Source: CAZWSX01 sp964636985
GTDB lineage: Bacteria; Planctomycetota; Planctomycetia; Pirellulales; Pirellulaceae
Length of the DNA stretch: 64,000 nt
Assembly (NCBI GenBank): GCA_964636985.1
Contig: CAZWSX010000017.1
Coordinates: 99,997 to 163,996 of the forward strand
Reading direction: 5' to 3'
A program made the position numbers and the translations under genes. Below are positions 52,774-61,264 of the stretch, one piece after another (within the stretch, counting starts at the first letter, position 1; every line of letters starts with the position of its first letter). A model generated the notes under the pieces. That model was not told the origin of the DNA, ran no database searches, and saw nothing but the letters and a program-made list of their open reading frames with translations.

Positions 52774-54879
52774 TTACTTTTTGGCTAGGTCGGCGAGGCT
52801 GGCGGCATCGATGACTTTTTTGACGAGCAGTTCGTCGCGGAGGGTTTCGATGAGTGTGAGATTGTCTTGGACGATTTTGTTCGCTCGTTCGCGGGCCTCG
52901 TGGAGGAGTTGCCGCACCGACTGGTCGATGGCGTTTTGCTGCTCGGGCGAGAGTTGAGAACGGCGTTCGTTGCGGCGGCGGTCGCCGGCGTAATTGACTT
53001 GCCCGACGTCGTCGCTGCCGAAGCCGAATTCCTCGACCATGGCGCGGGCGATTTGGGTGGCGCGCTCCAGGTCGCCGGAGGCGCCGATCGAAATGTCGTC
53101 CAACAGCAATCGCTCGGCTTCGCGGCCGCCCATCAGGATCGCCAGGTCGTCGAGGAGTTGGCCGCGCGTGATGACGTAACGGTGGGTGCGATCCTGGTAT
53201 TTGACGAAACCGAGCGCTCCCGCGACGTCGGAGGCGATCGAAATGCGTTCGATGGGCCTGGCATTGGGGCTGAACAAGTTGACGACGGCGTGACCGGCCT
53301 CGTGGGTGGCGACGACGCGTTCTTCGGCGGGCGAGAGGTTGGGGCGCTCGATCCACTCGGTGAGGGCCCGCTCGATGAGTTCGACGGTGGAGGGGCCGGT
53401 GATTGACTCGCGCAGTCGCAGGCGAGCCAGTGCCCGGCAGAGAGCGTTGAGATGATCGCCGCTAAAGAGGGTGCCGGGCGCGGCGCCTTCGACGAAGTCG
53501 CCGGTCCGTTTGACGGCGTGGTCGAGGGCGTCGTCGGTCATTTGCAAGGCCATGCTGGCGTTGTAGATCTTGAGGATCTCGCGGCGATCGTCGGCTTCGG
53601 GGTAGGGAATGTGAAGCTGGAACTCAAAGCGGCCGGGGCGAAGGAGGGCTGGGTCGAGGGCTTCGACGAAATTGGTGGTGCCGACGACGAAAACCAACTC
53701 GTCCGACTGGAAGCCGTCCATCTCGGTGAGCAACTGGTTGACCATCGAGTGCTCGACGCCGCTGCCGGTGTAGGTACCGCGCGCGGCGGCGAACGAATCG
53801 AGTTCGTCGAAGATGATGATGGCTGGCGCGCTTTGCCGAGCGCGATGAAAGATGAGCCGCAGGTTCTCTTCGCTTTCGCCCACCCAGCGGCTTTTGAGTT
53901 CGGGGCCGCTGACAATGGTGACGGCGGCGCCCATAGCGGTGGCCATCGCTTTGGCGAAGAGGGTTTTGCCGGTGCCGGGCGGGCCCCAGAAGATCATTCC
54001 TTTGGGGATGAGCTTTTCGAGCCGTTGGATCTCAGCGGGGTCGTCCGAATTTTCTTTTCGCGCGAGGACGTCGAGAATTTCGCTCTTGAGGCGGCGCTTG
54101 ACTTTGAGGTAGCCGCCGAGATCGCGGTCGAGGTCGATGTTCGGGACGACCAGCTTGCCGCCGCTGGTGGCGCTACGGATTTGCTGGTAGGCGCGCTGCG
54201 GTTGATCGGGATAGTCGGCGCCTTGAAGCGTCGAGAGGAGTTTGCGCAAGCGCGCGGGGTTCATGCCGCTGACGTATTTGTAGAGCCCCCAGGCGTTGAA
54301 GCCGCGGCCGAACTTGCGGGCCTCGCGCTGCGTGATGAGCTGCGCCAAACGATCGCGCGGGATGCCGAGCAGCGTGTAGCGTTTGGGGAAGAGATTTTCG
54401 ATGACTTGCGGCAAGGGGAACGAGGGGTCTTTGAAGCCGAGCCAGACGAGTTCGGGGTTTTCGTAGAGAAGCGGGATGACTTCGCGGGTCTCGGCGGTGA
54501 GGCCGCCTTGACTGGTGACGAGCAAATCAAGGTGCGGCAGGACGACGACGCGGCGTTCGACGGCGCCGCGGACGGCGTCGCGCAGTTGCATGAGCATCGT
54601 GCCGAGGAAGCCTTGCTGCATGCCGAGCGCGGGAGCACCGGCTGCATCGTCGCGGGGGCGGCCGTCGAGCAGCTCGCAACGAACGTTCGATTGCTTGAGC
54701 CGATTCCGAAGGTTGATAAAGACGAAGGGAGACGCGTCCTTGTCGCACTCAACCAACACCGGCAGCCCGCGCTGCAAATCGGAAGCGATGGCAGTGAGCG
54801 TGGCGCCGTAGGCAATATCGATGGCCTGAGCCGACGAGAGGTCGAGAGGCAAGGAGGATTCGGGGACGAGGAGCGACAT
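52774..54879 (-). CDS. Soluble FtsH-like AAA+ metalloprotease with extra N-terminal degenerate AAA region
   Basis: 701 residues. AAA domain: Walker A GPPGTGKT (299-306), Walker B IIIFDEL (354-360), arginine-finger loop DPALLRPGRFEF. M41 protease: HEAGH (526-530) with third ligand-type D603 in GASGDLERATQIARAM. FtsH normally has two N-terminal membrane helices; here they are replaced by about 270 soluble residues that look like a second, degenerate AAA fold (VVVLPHLDLLVTSQGG as Walker-B-like, no Walker A). It should therefore degrade or unfold soluble substrates. A type-1 hairpin follows the stop. Confidence 0.85.
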   Translation of the reverse strand: MSLLVPESSLPLDLSSAQAIDIAYGATLTAIASDLQRGLPVLVECDKDASPFVFINLRNRLKQSNVRCELLDGRPRDDAAGAPALGMQQGFLGTMLMQLRDAVRGAVERRVVVLPHLDLLVTSQGGLTAETREVIPLLYENPELVWLGFKDPSFPLPQVIENLFPKRYTLLGIPRDRLAQLITQREARKFGRGFNAWGLYKYVSGMNPARLRKLLSTLQGADYPDQPQRAYQQIRSATSGGKLVVPNIDLDRDLGGYLKVKRRLKSEILDVLARKENSDDPAEIQRLEKLIPKGMIFWGPPGTGKTLFAKAMATAMGAAVTIVSGPELKSRWVGESEENLRLIFHRARQSAPAIIIFDELDSFAAARGTYTGSGVEHSMVNQLLTEMDGFQSDELVFVVGTTNFVEALDPALLRPGRFEFQLHIPYPEADDRREILKIYNASMALQMTDDALDHAVKRTGDFVEGAAPGTLFSGDHLNALCRALARLRLRESITGPSTVELIERALTEWIERPNLSPAEERVVATHEAGHAVVNLFSPNARPIERISIASDVAGALGFVKYQDRTHRYVITRGQLLDDLAILMGGREAERLLLDDISIGASGDLERATQIARAMVEEFGFGSDDVGQVNYAGDRRRNERRSQLSPEQQNAIDQSVRQLLHEARERANKIVQDNLTLIETLRDELLVKKVIDAASLADLAKK

Positions 54880-55058
54880 AGGGAGAGCGACGAGAAGAAA
54901 ATGAGGAGAAGTGGGGCTTCTCTTATGGTAGCCTGATTAGGAGTCGATTTGCGGCGACAATCTCGTTAGGGATCGAGTCGATTCGAACGAGCTTGCCGGG
55001 GGCGATCTTCCATGACGACGAATGTTCATACGGCTGGCAGCCGGACCGATACTTCGCC

Positions 55059-55925
55059 ATGACAACGCATGCTGTTGAACCGACGGTTTCGCATGAGACG
55101 CTTGGGGTGACTATCCGCTCGTCGTCATGGGCGGCTTACGCTGGCTGTGTCGTCGCGAACGTTTTGCTGGTGGCGCTCCTGTGGTCGCTCCACTTGGCAA
55201 TCCTTCCGAATTCGATGATTGGCATCTTCTTTGTGGTCGCGGTGACAGCGGCCGTTTTCTATTGCTACGCCTTGGCGGCACTTTTTACGTTCGCGGGTTT
55301 ACCCATGTCGATCGGCCGCGTACTACTGGGTATCGGCTCGATGGCGGCAACGTCCATTGTGCTATCTGTTTCGCCGATATGCCGCCAGTCTGGCCCTATT
55401 TCCTGGGACGTGGTTTTGCTTATGACGACGTCGCCCATTCTCGCGTCGATCCTTCTTCGCCTGTTTGGACTGCGAGTGCGCTCGGCAAGACGCTCTCAAG
55501 TGTCATCCTCACAGCCGTGGCAATTCAGCATGCGCTCGTTGTTCGTCGGGACGACGATCGCGGCTTTCTATGCTCTCTTGACCTCGAGTATTTTTGAACA
55601 AGGAGTGGTCGTGAGAGTTCTCCAGCGGACAACCTTCCATCAAATCCGAATGGAGAGTTTCACCATCTATGCCAACTTGGTCCTTTGCCACGTTGCCGTC
55701 GCGCTCATGGCGTTAGTGCTGTGGCGAGTCAGAACGCTCCTCACGATAACTCTGCTGGGATCCGTACTTATGTTGCCGATAGTCTTTCGTGAGTTTGTTC
55801 CTCTCTCGGTAGTTGCCCTCGCCGCAATGCCGGGGATTTGTCTACTTTGTCTGATCGCCACGATCCTTCCTTGGTCACTAGCTGGTATTCACGCCACTTG
55901 GGAGAAGCCGGTGTTTGAGCGATGA
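55059..55925 (+). CDS. Multi-span membrane protein, tandem paralogue 1 of 3
   Basis: 288 residues from ATG 55059 (TTHAVEPTVSHE), which aligns with the start of paralogue 3; the frame runs back to 54993. About seven spans. Middle motif PWQFSMRSLFVGTTIAAFYA, C-terminal ending IHATWEKPVFER. Its stop overlaps paralogue 2 by ATGA. Function unknown; the conserved end at the membrane interface suggests a shared partner. Confidence 0.8.
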   Translation: MTTHAVEPTVSHETLGVTIRSSSWAAYAGCVVANVLLVALLWSLHLAILPNSMIGIFFVVAVTAAVFYCYALAALFTFAGLPMSIGRVLLGIGSMAATSIVLSVSPICRQSGPISWDVVLLMTTSPILASILLRLFGLRVRSARRSQVSSSQPWQFSMRSLFVGTTIAAFYALLTSSIFEQGVVVRVLQRTTFHQIRMESFTIYANLVLCHVAVALMALVLWRVRTLLTITLLGSVLMLPIVFREFVPLSVVALAAMPGICLLCLIATILPWSLAGIHATWEKPVFER

Positions 55926-56758
55926 AGCACGATTTACCCGCGCCGGCGAGCTCACCTGCTCCCTACTTCAAGGAAGACGCTCCCGACGCCGTCCTTGCCG
56001 AGGAGCCTACGCAGCGGATGTTCGTGGGTTGCATTTTCGCCAACGCGTTGCTTCTAGCCGTTTGTTGGTTTTTCTGGTGGTTTGCCGATGACAATTTGCA
56101 TCTTTTCGGCATCTTTCACGTCGCAATGTCAGCGGGCTTTTCATCCTGCCTGGCACTGGGTTCCCTCTTCGCTTTTGCTTGTACGTCCCCATCACTCGAC
56201 CAACGCGCGATGGGAGGCAGCTTGATCGTTGGAACCGCCATCGCTTGGGCAATCTCTCAGTACGTCCGGATGGGATCCGAACTTCATTGGTTTTTTCTGA
56301 CGTTTTGGGTGCCCACGCCCGTGGTCGCCACGAGCGTGCTAATCCTGTTCGGACTTCGTCTGCATGTCGTGAGGAACGAAGAACGACGGTCACCGTGGCG
56401 CTGGCAATTCACTATAAGAACGATCTTTGGCGGAATGGCAATAACGGCGGTCTATGCACTAATTATTTCGAATGTCGGCACCGGGCTGTGGATAGCCCCT
56501 ATTCTCATGATCGTGGCTTTTTGCCATGTCATCGTGGGGATCCTCTCGCTTCTTTTGTGGCGTGCCAAGTTGGTCGGCCCCATCGCCGCGCTCGGCTTGG
56601 CATTGCTACTGCTGTTTGTTCTCAACCTTCTTCCCGACGGCCTGCTAGCGATCTCTGCGGAGATCGGATCAGCATTGATGAGCGTTGCCGGGATCGCGCT
56701 ACCGTGGACGCTGATCGGCGTCCATACGACGTGGGAGCAACCGGTCTTTGAACGATAG
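55922..56758 (+). CDS. Multi-span membrane protein, tandem paralogue 2 of 3
   Basis: 278 residues. Same plan as its neighbours: spans in each half, the middle motif WRWQFTIRTIFGGMAITAVY, and the C-terminal VHTTWEQPVFER. It starts within the stop of paralogue 1 (ATGA). Divergence is larger in the first half, where the N-terminal tail is Pro/Glu-rich (DLPAPASSPAPYFKED). Confidence 0.8.
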   Translation: MKHDLPAPASSPAPYFKEDAPDAVLAEEPTQRMFVGCIFANALLLAVCWFFWWFADDNLHLFGIFHVAMSAGFSSCLALGSLFAFACTSPSLDQRAMGGSLIVGTAIAWAISQYVRMGSELHWFFLTFWVPTPVVATSVLILFGLRLHVVRNEERRSPWRWQFTIRTIFGGMAITAVYALIISNVGTGLWIAPILMIVAFCHVIVGILSLLLWRAKLVGPIAALGLALLLLFVLNLLPDGLLAISAEIGSALMSVAGIALPWTLIGVHTTWEQPVFER

Positions 56759-56795
56759 TGAAACGTGTTGAGTTACCGCCGGAGTCGCGATAGCC

Positions 56796-57662
56796 ATGAC
56801 GACGCACCTCGCCGAATCGGCCGTTGCGCATGAATCGCGCGCGAAGAGCGCTCGCTGCTCGATGTCGTGGGCTTTGATCGGCTCTGTTGGGTTCAACGCG
56901 GCGTTGGTCGCCGTGCTATGGGGCGTTCACCTAGTAACCGTGAGTCATTCTATCGTCAACGAGTTCTGCGGCATGGCGACGACCATGCTCATCCTCTCCT
57001 GCCATGCACTGGTGGTCCTTTTTACGATCGCTGGCAAACCGGTATCGGTGGGCCGCATACTATTGGGCATGGGCTTGATGGCCGCAATAATCGTCGCACT
57101 GGCCGCTTCGCCGTTTTGTCGTCATCCCTGGCTTGGAATCATTGGGGGTCTGGTTGCGATATTCACCGCAAGCCCTCTTTTGGCCGCGGCCATCATGCGT
57201 CTGTTTGGATTGCGTCTGTGCTTGAGCGGACCCCGGCAGGAGTCTTCCTCGTTGCAATTCAGCATCCGTTCTCTCTTCGTCGTCACGGCGATTGCCGCCT
57301 GCTATGCGCTGCTGATTTCAAGCATCATGGAGGATGGCGTTGTCTTGAGCATTCTCCGCGATTTGTCGCCGCAGAGTGGCGTCGACGGTGGAGACGTGGC
57401 CTTGATGGTGGTTCTTTGCCATGTCACCGTCGTGGCCATGTCGCTAGTGCTGTGGCGGACCCGATTGATCGCGCACATCGCTTTACTCGGTTTACTCTTG
57501 GTGCTGCCGCTACTTTTCGATCTTAGTTTGCCCCTTCCTCGCGAAGGCATTTACATCATGGCGCTGCTGGGGACCTGTCTGCTTGGGCTTGTTTGGACGA
57601 TCGTTCCTTTGATGATTGCGGGCGTTCACGCCACTTGGGAGAAGCCGGTGTTCGAGCGGTGA
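56796..57662 (+). CDS. Multi-span membrane protein, tandem paralogue 3 of 3
   Basis: 288 residues. N-terminal TTHLAESAVAHESRAKS aligns with paralogue 1. Motifs: SLQFSIRSLFVVTAIAACYA and VHATWEKPVFER at the end. Starts 37 bases after paralogue 2. The three genes are an old tandem triplication. Confidence 0.8.
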   Translation: MTTHLAESAVAHESRAKSARCSMSWALIGSVGFNAALVAVLWGVHLVTVSHSIVNEFCGMATTMLILSCHALVVLFTIAGKPVSVGRILLGMGLMAAIIVALAASPFCRHPWLGIIGGLVAIFTASPLLAAAIMRLFGLRLCLSGPRQESSSLQFSIRSLFVVTAIAACYALLISSIMEDGVVLSILRDLSPQSGVDGGDVALMVVLCHVTVVAMSLVLWRTRLIAHIALLGLLLVLPLLFDLSLPLPREGIYIMALLGTCLLGLVWTIVPLMIAGVHATWEKPVFER

Positions 57663-57713
57663 GCTGCGAACCTGGGACGGATTCCTTCGTCTTGGTTTCA
57701 AAGAGCTTTCCTC

Positions 57714-58307
57714 ATGCGACAAATCCGCGCTTCCTTCACCGACACCACGATTCGCGTCTATCAAGCGTACGGCCCGGCGATTGCAGATAAGGCTGTGAAG
57801 GCGCAGACTTTTGTTTCTCCCTTCAAGATGGAGCGGATGACTTGGATCAAGCCCTCCTTCTTTTGGATGATGTATCGCTGCGGGTGGGGAATGAAGCCGG
57901 ATCAGGAGCGGGTTCTGGCGATCGATATTACGCGCGATGGTTTCGAGTGGGCGCTGGCGCACTCGTGCTTGTCGCACTTTGACCGGGCGTTCTATGCGTC
58001 TGAGGAAGAGTGGCTCGAAACGAAGGGGCAATCGCCTGTGCGGGTGCAGTGGGACCCGGAGCGCAATGCCAAGCTGGGAGAGCTTGAGATAAGGGCGATC
58101 CAGATCGGACTGTCGGGCGAAGCAGTTCGGCGCTACGTTCGCGAGTGGATCACGAAGATCACCGATGTGACGGCGTTTGCCCAAGAGTTTCATCGCCTGA
58201 TCGATGCGGGAGACGAGGCTGCGTATGCTCCGCTGATTCCCAGGGAGACGGTTTACGCGGTATCTCCGGAAGTTGGGCGGCGGGTTGGGATGACGGTTGC
58301 CGAGTGA
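57714..58307 (+). CDS. DUF4291 family protein
   Basis: 197 residues. The family's conserved blocks follow in order: IRASFTDTTIRVYQAYGPAI, then FKMERMTWIKPSFFWMMYRC, GMKPDQERVLAIDITRDGFE, and the late QIGLSGEAVRRYV. DUF4291 proteins are widespread and uncharacterised; the conserved Arg/Trp/Lys pattern (ERMTWIKPSF) suggests an enzyme acting on a nucleotide-like ligand, but this is inference. Not evidently linked to the membrane paralogues upstream. Confidence 0.88.
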   Translation: MRQIRASFTDTTIRVYQAYGPAIADKAVKAQTFVSPFKMERMTWIKPSFFWMMYRCGWGMKPDQERVLAIDITRDGFEWALAHSCLSHFDRAFYASEEEWLETKGQSPVRVQWDPERNAKLGELEIRAIQIGLSGEAVRRYVREWITKITDVTAFAQEFHRLIDAGDEAAYAPLIPRETVYAVSPEVGRRVGMTVAE

Positions 58308-58408
58308 ATGCTTCGGCATTGCCGAAACAGCCAGGAAGGGATTTCACCGCGGAGCCCCGGAGAGACCGGAGGATTTGCCACAGAGAGCGCAGAGGGGGAT
58401 GCGATTAA

Positions 58409-58436
58409 TTGATTGATGACTGCTGATTTTTGATTT
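58409..58436 (+). repeat. Dispersed repeat, copy 2 (first copy at 26278)
   Basis: Identical to the 26278 copy over TTGATTGATGACTGCTGATT plus TTTGATTT, then GTGAAGTGAA. The gap 58308-58481 also contains GCCACAGAGAGCGCAGAGGG, a word type frequent upstream of genes here. Confidence 0.75.
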
Positions 58437-58481
58437 GTGAAGTGAAGCGAGGTGGTTTACTTGCTTCCTATCTTTTTGTTG

Positions 58482-59759
58482 CTAGAGCGTGCCAACTGGG
58501 GAGTCGTAAAGGTAGACCTGGACCGGCGAGCCTTCGATGACGTCTGCTTGCGTGGATGAGAGGAGGGCGAAACCGTCGGCTCGCACGGAGGATGACAGGA
58601 CCGAGGCGCCGCTGCCCGCGCCTTTGGGGAACGGGAAGACTTGCTCATCTTTGAGGAGCACGCGGACGTAATCCCAGCGGCCGAGCGCGCCGGGAAGCGT
58701 TGCGCCGGCGACTGATTGGATCGATTGATACGGGAGCTGCAGCGGGCGGCCACTGAGGCGTTGCACGGCCAAGCGAACGACGAGGTCGTAGGCGCACAAG
58801 CAAGAGAAGGGATTGCCTGGCAGCAGGAACACGGGTCGGTTGCGCAAGAGACCGATGCCGATCGGATGGGCGGGACGGATGCGCACGCCGTGAACGTGGA
58901 GCGTGCCTATTTCCTGGAGGACGCGGGGGGCGAAATCTTCTGAGCCGACCGATGTTCCGCCTGTGACCAAGACAATGTCTCCGGTTGCGGCGACCATCGC
59001 TTCTTTAATCGCGTCGGGATGATCGGGGACGTAGATGGGGTCTTCGGCGACTCCGCCGTCGCGCGCGACCAGTGCGCGGAGCATGACCGAGCTGCTGTCG
59101 ACGACCTGATATCCGGTAGGCTTGGCGCCTTGCGGGAGGATTTCGTTGCCTGTCACGAGGATCGAGACGCGCGGTACTTTGATCACGTTAGGCTTTGCGA
59201 TGCCGATCGATGCGAGCAGCCCCAGGTCTTGCGGGCGCAGGATGCGACCGGCGCTCAGCAGTTGTTCGCCGGTTTTGATGTCTTCGCCGCGGCGGCTGAT
59301 GTGCCGCCAGGGGGGCAACGATGCGCGGCACACGATGGTGTCGGCCTCGCGCGTTACGTCTTCTTGCTTGACGACGGCGTCGGCTCCGGCCGGCAAGGGC
59401 GCACCGGTGGTGATCGCGATTGCTCGACCGCGTGTGACGGCTGTGGCGAAGGGGTGATTGGGTAGCGATCGCCCGGCGACTTCGAGCGTGACGGGCGAGG
59501 TTTCGCTGGCGCCAGCAAGTTCGTGGGAGCGGACAGCATAGCCATCCATTGCTGCGCGATCGAAGAGGGGGATGTCGAGCGGCGAGGCGATGTTCTGCGC
59601 GAGGACTCTGCCTGCTGCTTCCGGAAGAGGAATGTCTTGCGACGAAAGTTGGTTGAGATGCTGCGCGAGGAGGGCTTCGACTTCCTCAAGCGAGGCTTGT
59701 TTGAGGAAGCGCGCTGGGGCTGTCATGTCTTGCGGGGAGTCGTTTGGCGGATGACCCAT
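58482..59759 (-). CDS. moeA: Molybdopterin molybdotransferase
   Basis: 425 residues (414 from ATG 59726). MoeA inserts molybdate into adenylylated molybdopterin. Domain order is canonical: LPLFDRAAMDGYA-type block (IPLFDRAAMDGYAVRS, about 62-77), the GAPLPAGADAVVKQED motif, RRGEDIKTGEQLL, the MogA-like domain III with ILVTGNEIL, TGGTSVGSEDFAP and FLLPGNPFSCLCAYD, and the C-terminal beta-barrel. No other molybdenum-cofactor gene is nearby; moaA, mogA and the molybdoenzyme must lie elsewhere. Confidence 0.95.
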   Translation of the reverse strand: MGHPPNDSPQDMTAPARFLKQASLEEVEALLAQHLNQLSSQDIPLPEAAGRVLAQNIASPLDIPLFDRAAMDGYAVRSHELAGASETSPVTLEVAGRSLPNHPFATAVTRGRAIAITTGAPLPAGADAVVKQEDVTREADTIVCRASLPPWRHISRRGEDIKTGEQLLSAGRILRPQDLGLLASIGIAKPNVIKVPRVSILVTGNEILPQGAKPTGYQVVDSSSVMLRALVARDGGVAEDPIYVPDHPDAIKEAMVAATGDIVLVTGGTSVGSEDFAPRVLQEIGTLHVHGVRIRPAHPIGIGLLRNRPVFLLPGNPFSCLCAYDLVVRLAVQRLSGRPLQLPYQSIQSVAGATLPGALGRWDYVRVLLKDEQVFPFPKGAGSGASVLSSSVRADGFALLSSTQADVIEGSPVQVYLYDSPVGTL

Positions 59760-59945
59760 CGTGCGTGGTACGACTGCTTTAGCGCGTCAGATTAATGGCA
59801 TTCGATTGGTGGCTTCACAATCCTGGAGTATATTGTGGTCACTCTGATCCACCAAGCGTCCTCCACCTGGTTGGACGAACGCGAACGGCGCGGTCTTCTT
59901 TGACCAAACGCCTGATTGATTACTCATCTCGAACTGGAGAAGAAC

Positions 59946-60473
59946 GTGAAAACGAAAGTCCTTTTGTTGCTGGCGGTTGCACTTTGCTTGACGTGGCCCA
60001 CCGCGAACCGCGCGGACGATAAGGACGCTGGCAAGGAACCAGGCACGGCGTTTGATCGCTTCAAGCAGCTTGCCGGCGAATGGGTCGGCAAGGGGATGCA
60101 CGGCGACGACTCGCACGACGTGCGGATTGTTTACAAGGTGACGTCGGGCGGAAGTGCGGTGGTCGAAACGATCGATCCAGGCGGAGATCACGAGATGGTG
60201 ACCGTGATTCATCCCGACGGCGATGCCTTGCTGCTGACGCACTACTGCATGCTAGGCAATCAGCCGCAGATGAAGGCCAAGCCCAAGGCTGGCGACAACA
60301 AGGTCGCGTTTGATTTCGTCAAAGCGACGAATCTCAAATCGGACAAAGCCATGTACATGCATGACGTGACGTTTACGTTCGTCGACAAAGACACGCTCAA
60401 GACGGAGTGGACGAACTTCAACGAGGGCAAGGAAATGGGCAAAGCCGTTTTTGAATTGAAGCGGAAGAAGTAG
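59946..60473 (+). CDS. Secreted lipocalin-like protein (DUF1579-like)
   Basis: 175 residues from GTG 59946, with GGAG seven bases upstream. Signal peptide about 1-23 (LLLLAVALCLTWPTANRADD). The mature part is beta-rich with the start FKQLAGEWVGKGMH and VRIVYKVTSGGSAVVETIDP, THYCMLGNQPQMKAK, as in the lipocalin-like DUF1579-type proteins common in planctomycetes. Ligand unknown. A terminator follows at 60485. Confidence 0.8.
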   Translation: MKTKVLLLLAVALCLTWPTANRADDKDAGKEPGTAFDRFKQLAGEWVGKGMHGDDSHDVRIVYKVTSGGSAVVETIDPGGDHEMVTVIHPDGDALLLTHYCMLGNQPQMKAKPKAGDNKVAFDFVKATNLKSDKAMYMHDVTFTFVDKDTLKTEWTNFNEGKEMGKAVFELKRKK

Positions 60474-60484
60474 TGAACTCACTG

Positions 60485-60515
60485 AGCGGACGGCGAAAGG
60501 GCCGTCCGCTTTGTT
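60485..60515 (+). terminator. Rho-independent-type terminator
   Basis: Ten-bp stem AGCGGACGGC / GCCGTCCGCT with a 6-base loop, then TTGTT, 11 bases after the secreted protein stop. It lies between convergent genes and could serve the plus-strand gene; the T-tract is short. Confidence 0.75.
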
Positions 60516-60538
60516 GGCAGTAGGTCAATTTGAACTGC

Positions 60539-60895
60539 TTAACTGATCCAAGCCAGCGTGGCCCAAACAATCTTCCCGGCACGTACCAGCGCAAGGCCGC
60601 CACTCTGCATGAGCGGTATCTCCCCTTGAATCCATTCCCACCAGCAGTCGCCGGGCTGCGCGAGCGCCTCCAACCTCGGTCGCAATTCCTCGTTTCGTTC
60701 GCGAATGAGGGCCAACACCTTCGGATTTGACGTCTCTGTCAGGCTTTTGGCGAAATACTCATCCAGGGTGAGTTGGTGTCTGAGGTCTGCCGAGGAAATG
60801 AGTTCGCTCCAATCGTCTATCTCTTCCATCGGCTCACGCTCCGAGAGTAGGCGGTCCCTATGAGAAACGAAATTGTAGTGGACGCACTGCCGCAT
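60539..60895 (-). CDS. Hypothetical protein divergent from the arsR-type gene
   Basis: 118 residues; ATG 60895 has GGAG seven bases upstream (on the minus strand). Acidic, Trp-rich soluble protein: DDWSELISSADLRHQL, LALIRERNEELRP, WWEWIQGEIPLMQSGG and LALVRAGKIVWATLAWIS at the end. Not recognised. The operator at 60913-60930 lies 18 bases before its start, so it may share control with the divergent operon. Confidence 0.65.
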   Translation of the reverse strand: MRQCVHYNFVSHRDRLLSEREPMEEIDDWSELISSADLRHQLTLDEYFAKSLTETSNPKVLALIRERNEELRPRLEALAQPGDCWWEWIQGEIPLMQSGGLALVRAGKIVWATLAWIS

Positions 60896-60906
60896 TTTTC
60901 ACTCCG

Positions 60907-60934
60907 TTGACATGCAACCAAATAGTTGCATAAT
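60907..60934 (+). promoter_or_regulatory. Sigma70-type promoter with embedded ArsR-type operator
   Basis: TTGACA (60907-60912, perfect -35), a 16-base spacer, and CATAAT (60929-60934, five of six). The spacer and -10 start contain a perfect palindrome, TGCAAC-CAAATA-GTTGCA (60913-60930). A start of transcription about seven bases after the -10 falls on or next to ATG 60941, so the message may be leaderless. A repressor on the palindrome would block RNA polymerase. Confidence 0.88.
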
Positions 60935-60940
60935 AGGCCG

Positions 60941-61264
60941 ATGGATGTCGATAAGGTGTTTAAGGCTTTGGCGGACTCCGGCCGCCGACTGCTGCTCGAC
61001 AAGCTGTTTACCCACAACGGGCAAACGCTGGGGGAGCTGTGCGAGCATTTGAACATGACGCGGCAAGCCGTGACCAAGCACCTGAGGATTCTGGAAGAAG
61101 CCAATCTGGTGGCGATTGTGTGGCGCGGCCGCGAGAAGTTGCACTATCTCAATCCCGTTCCGATTCATGAAATCAGCGAGCGCTGGATCAACAAGTTCGA
61201 ACGGAATCGCTTGCGGGCTCTCAGCGATTTGAAACGCAAACTGGAGGAGGAAAACAATGGATGA
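60941..61264 (+). CDS. ArsR-family winged-helix repressor
   Basis: 107 residues from ATG 60941. DVDKVFKALADSGRRLLLDK at the start and the recognition region LGELCEHLNMTRQAVTKHLR (about 33-53) are those of ArsR/SdpR-type regulators that sit upstream of SRPBCC genes. No metal-binding Cys pair, so the signal is not a metal. It probably represses its own operon through the palindrome in its promoter. Overlaps the next gene by eight bases. Confidence 0.9.
   Translation: MDVDKVFKALADSGRRLLLDKLFTHNGQTLGELCEHLNMTRQAVTKHLRILEEANLVAIVWRGREKLHYLNPVPIHEISERWINKFERNRLRALSDLKRKLEEENNG

Noticed and set aside
53452..54936. Long open frame on the plus strand opposite the FtsH-like gene (494 codons)
   Set aside because: It is the antisense of a well-supported gene, with low-complexity acidic translation typical of high-GC shadow frames. 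The same holds for the plus-strand frame at 4306-5685 opposite the M28 gene and 44559-45632 opposite the kinase.
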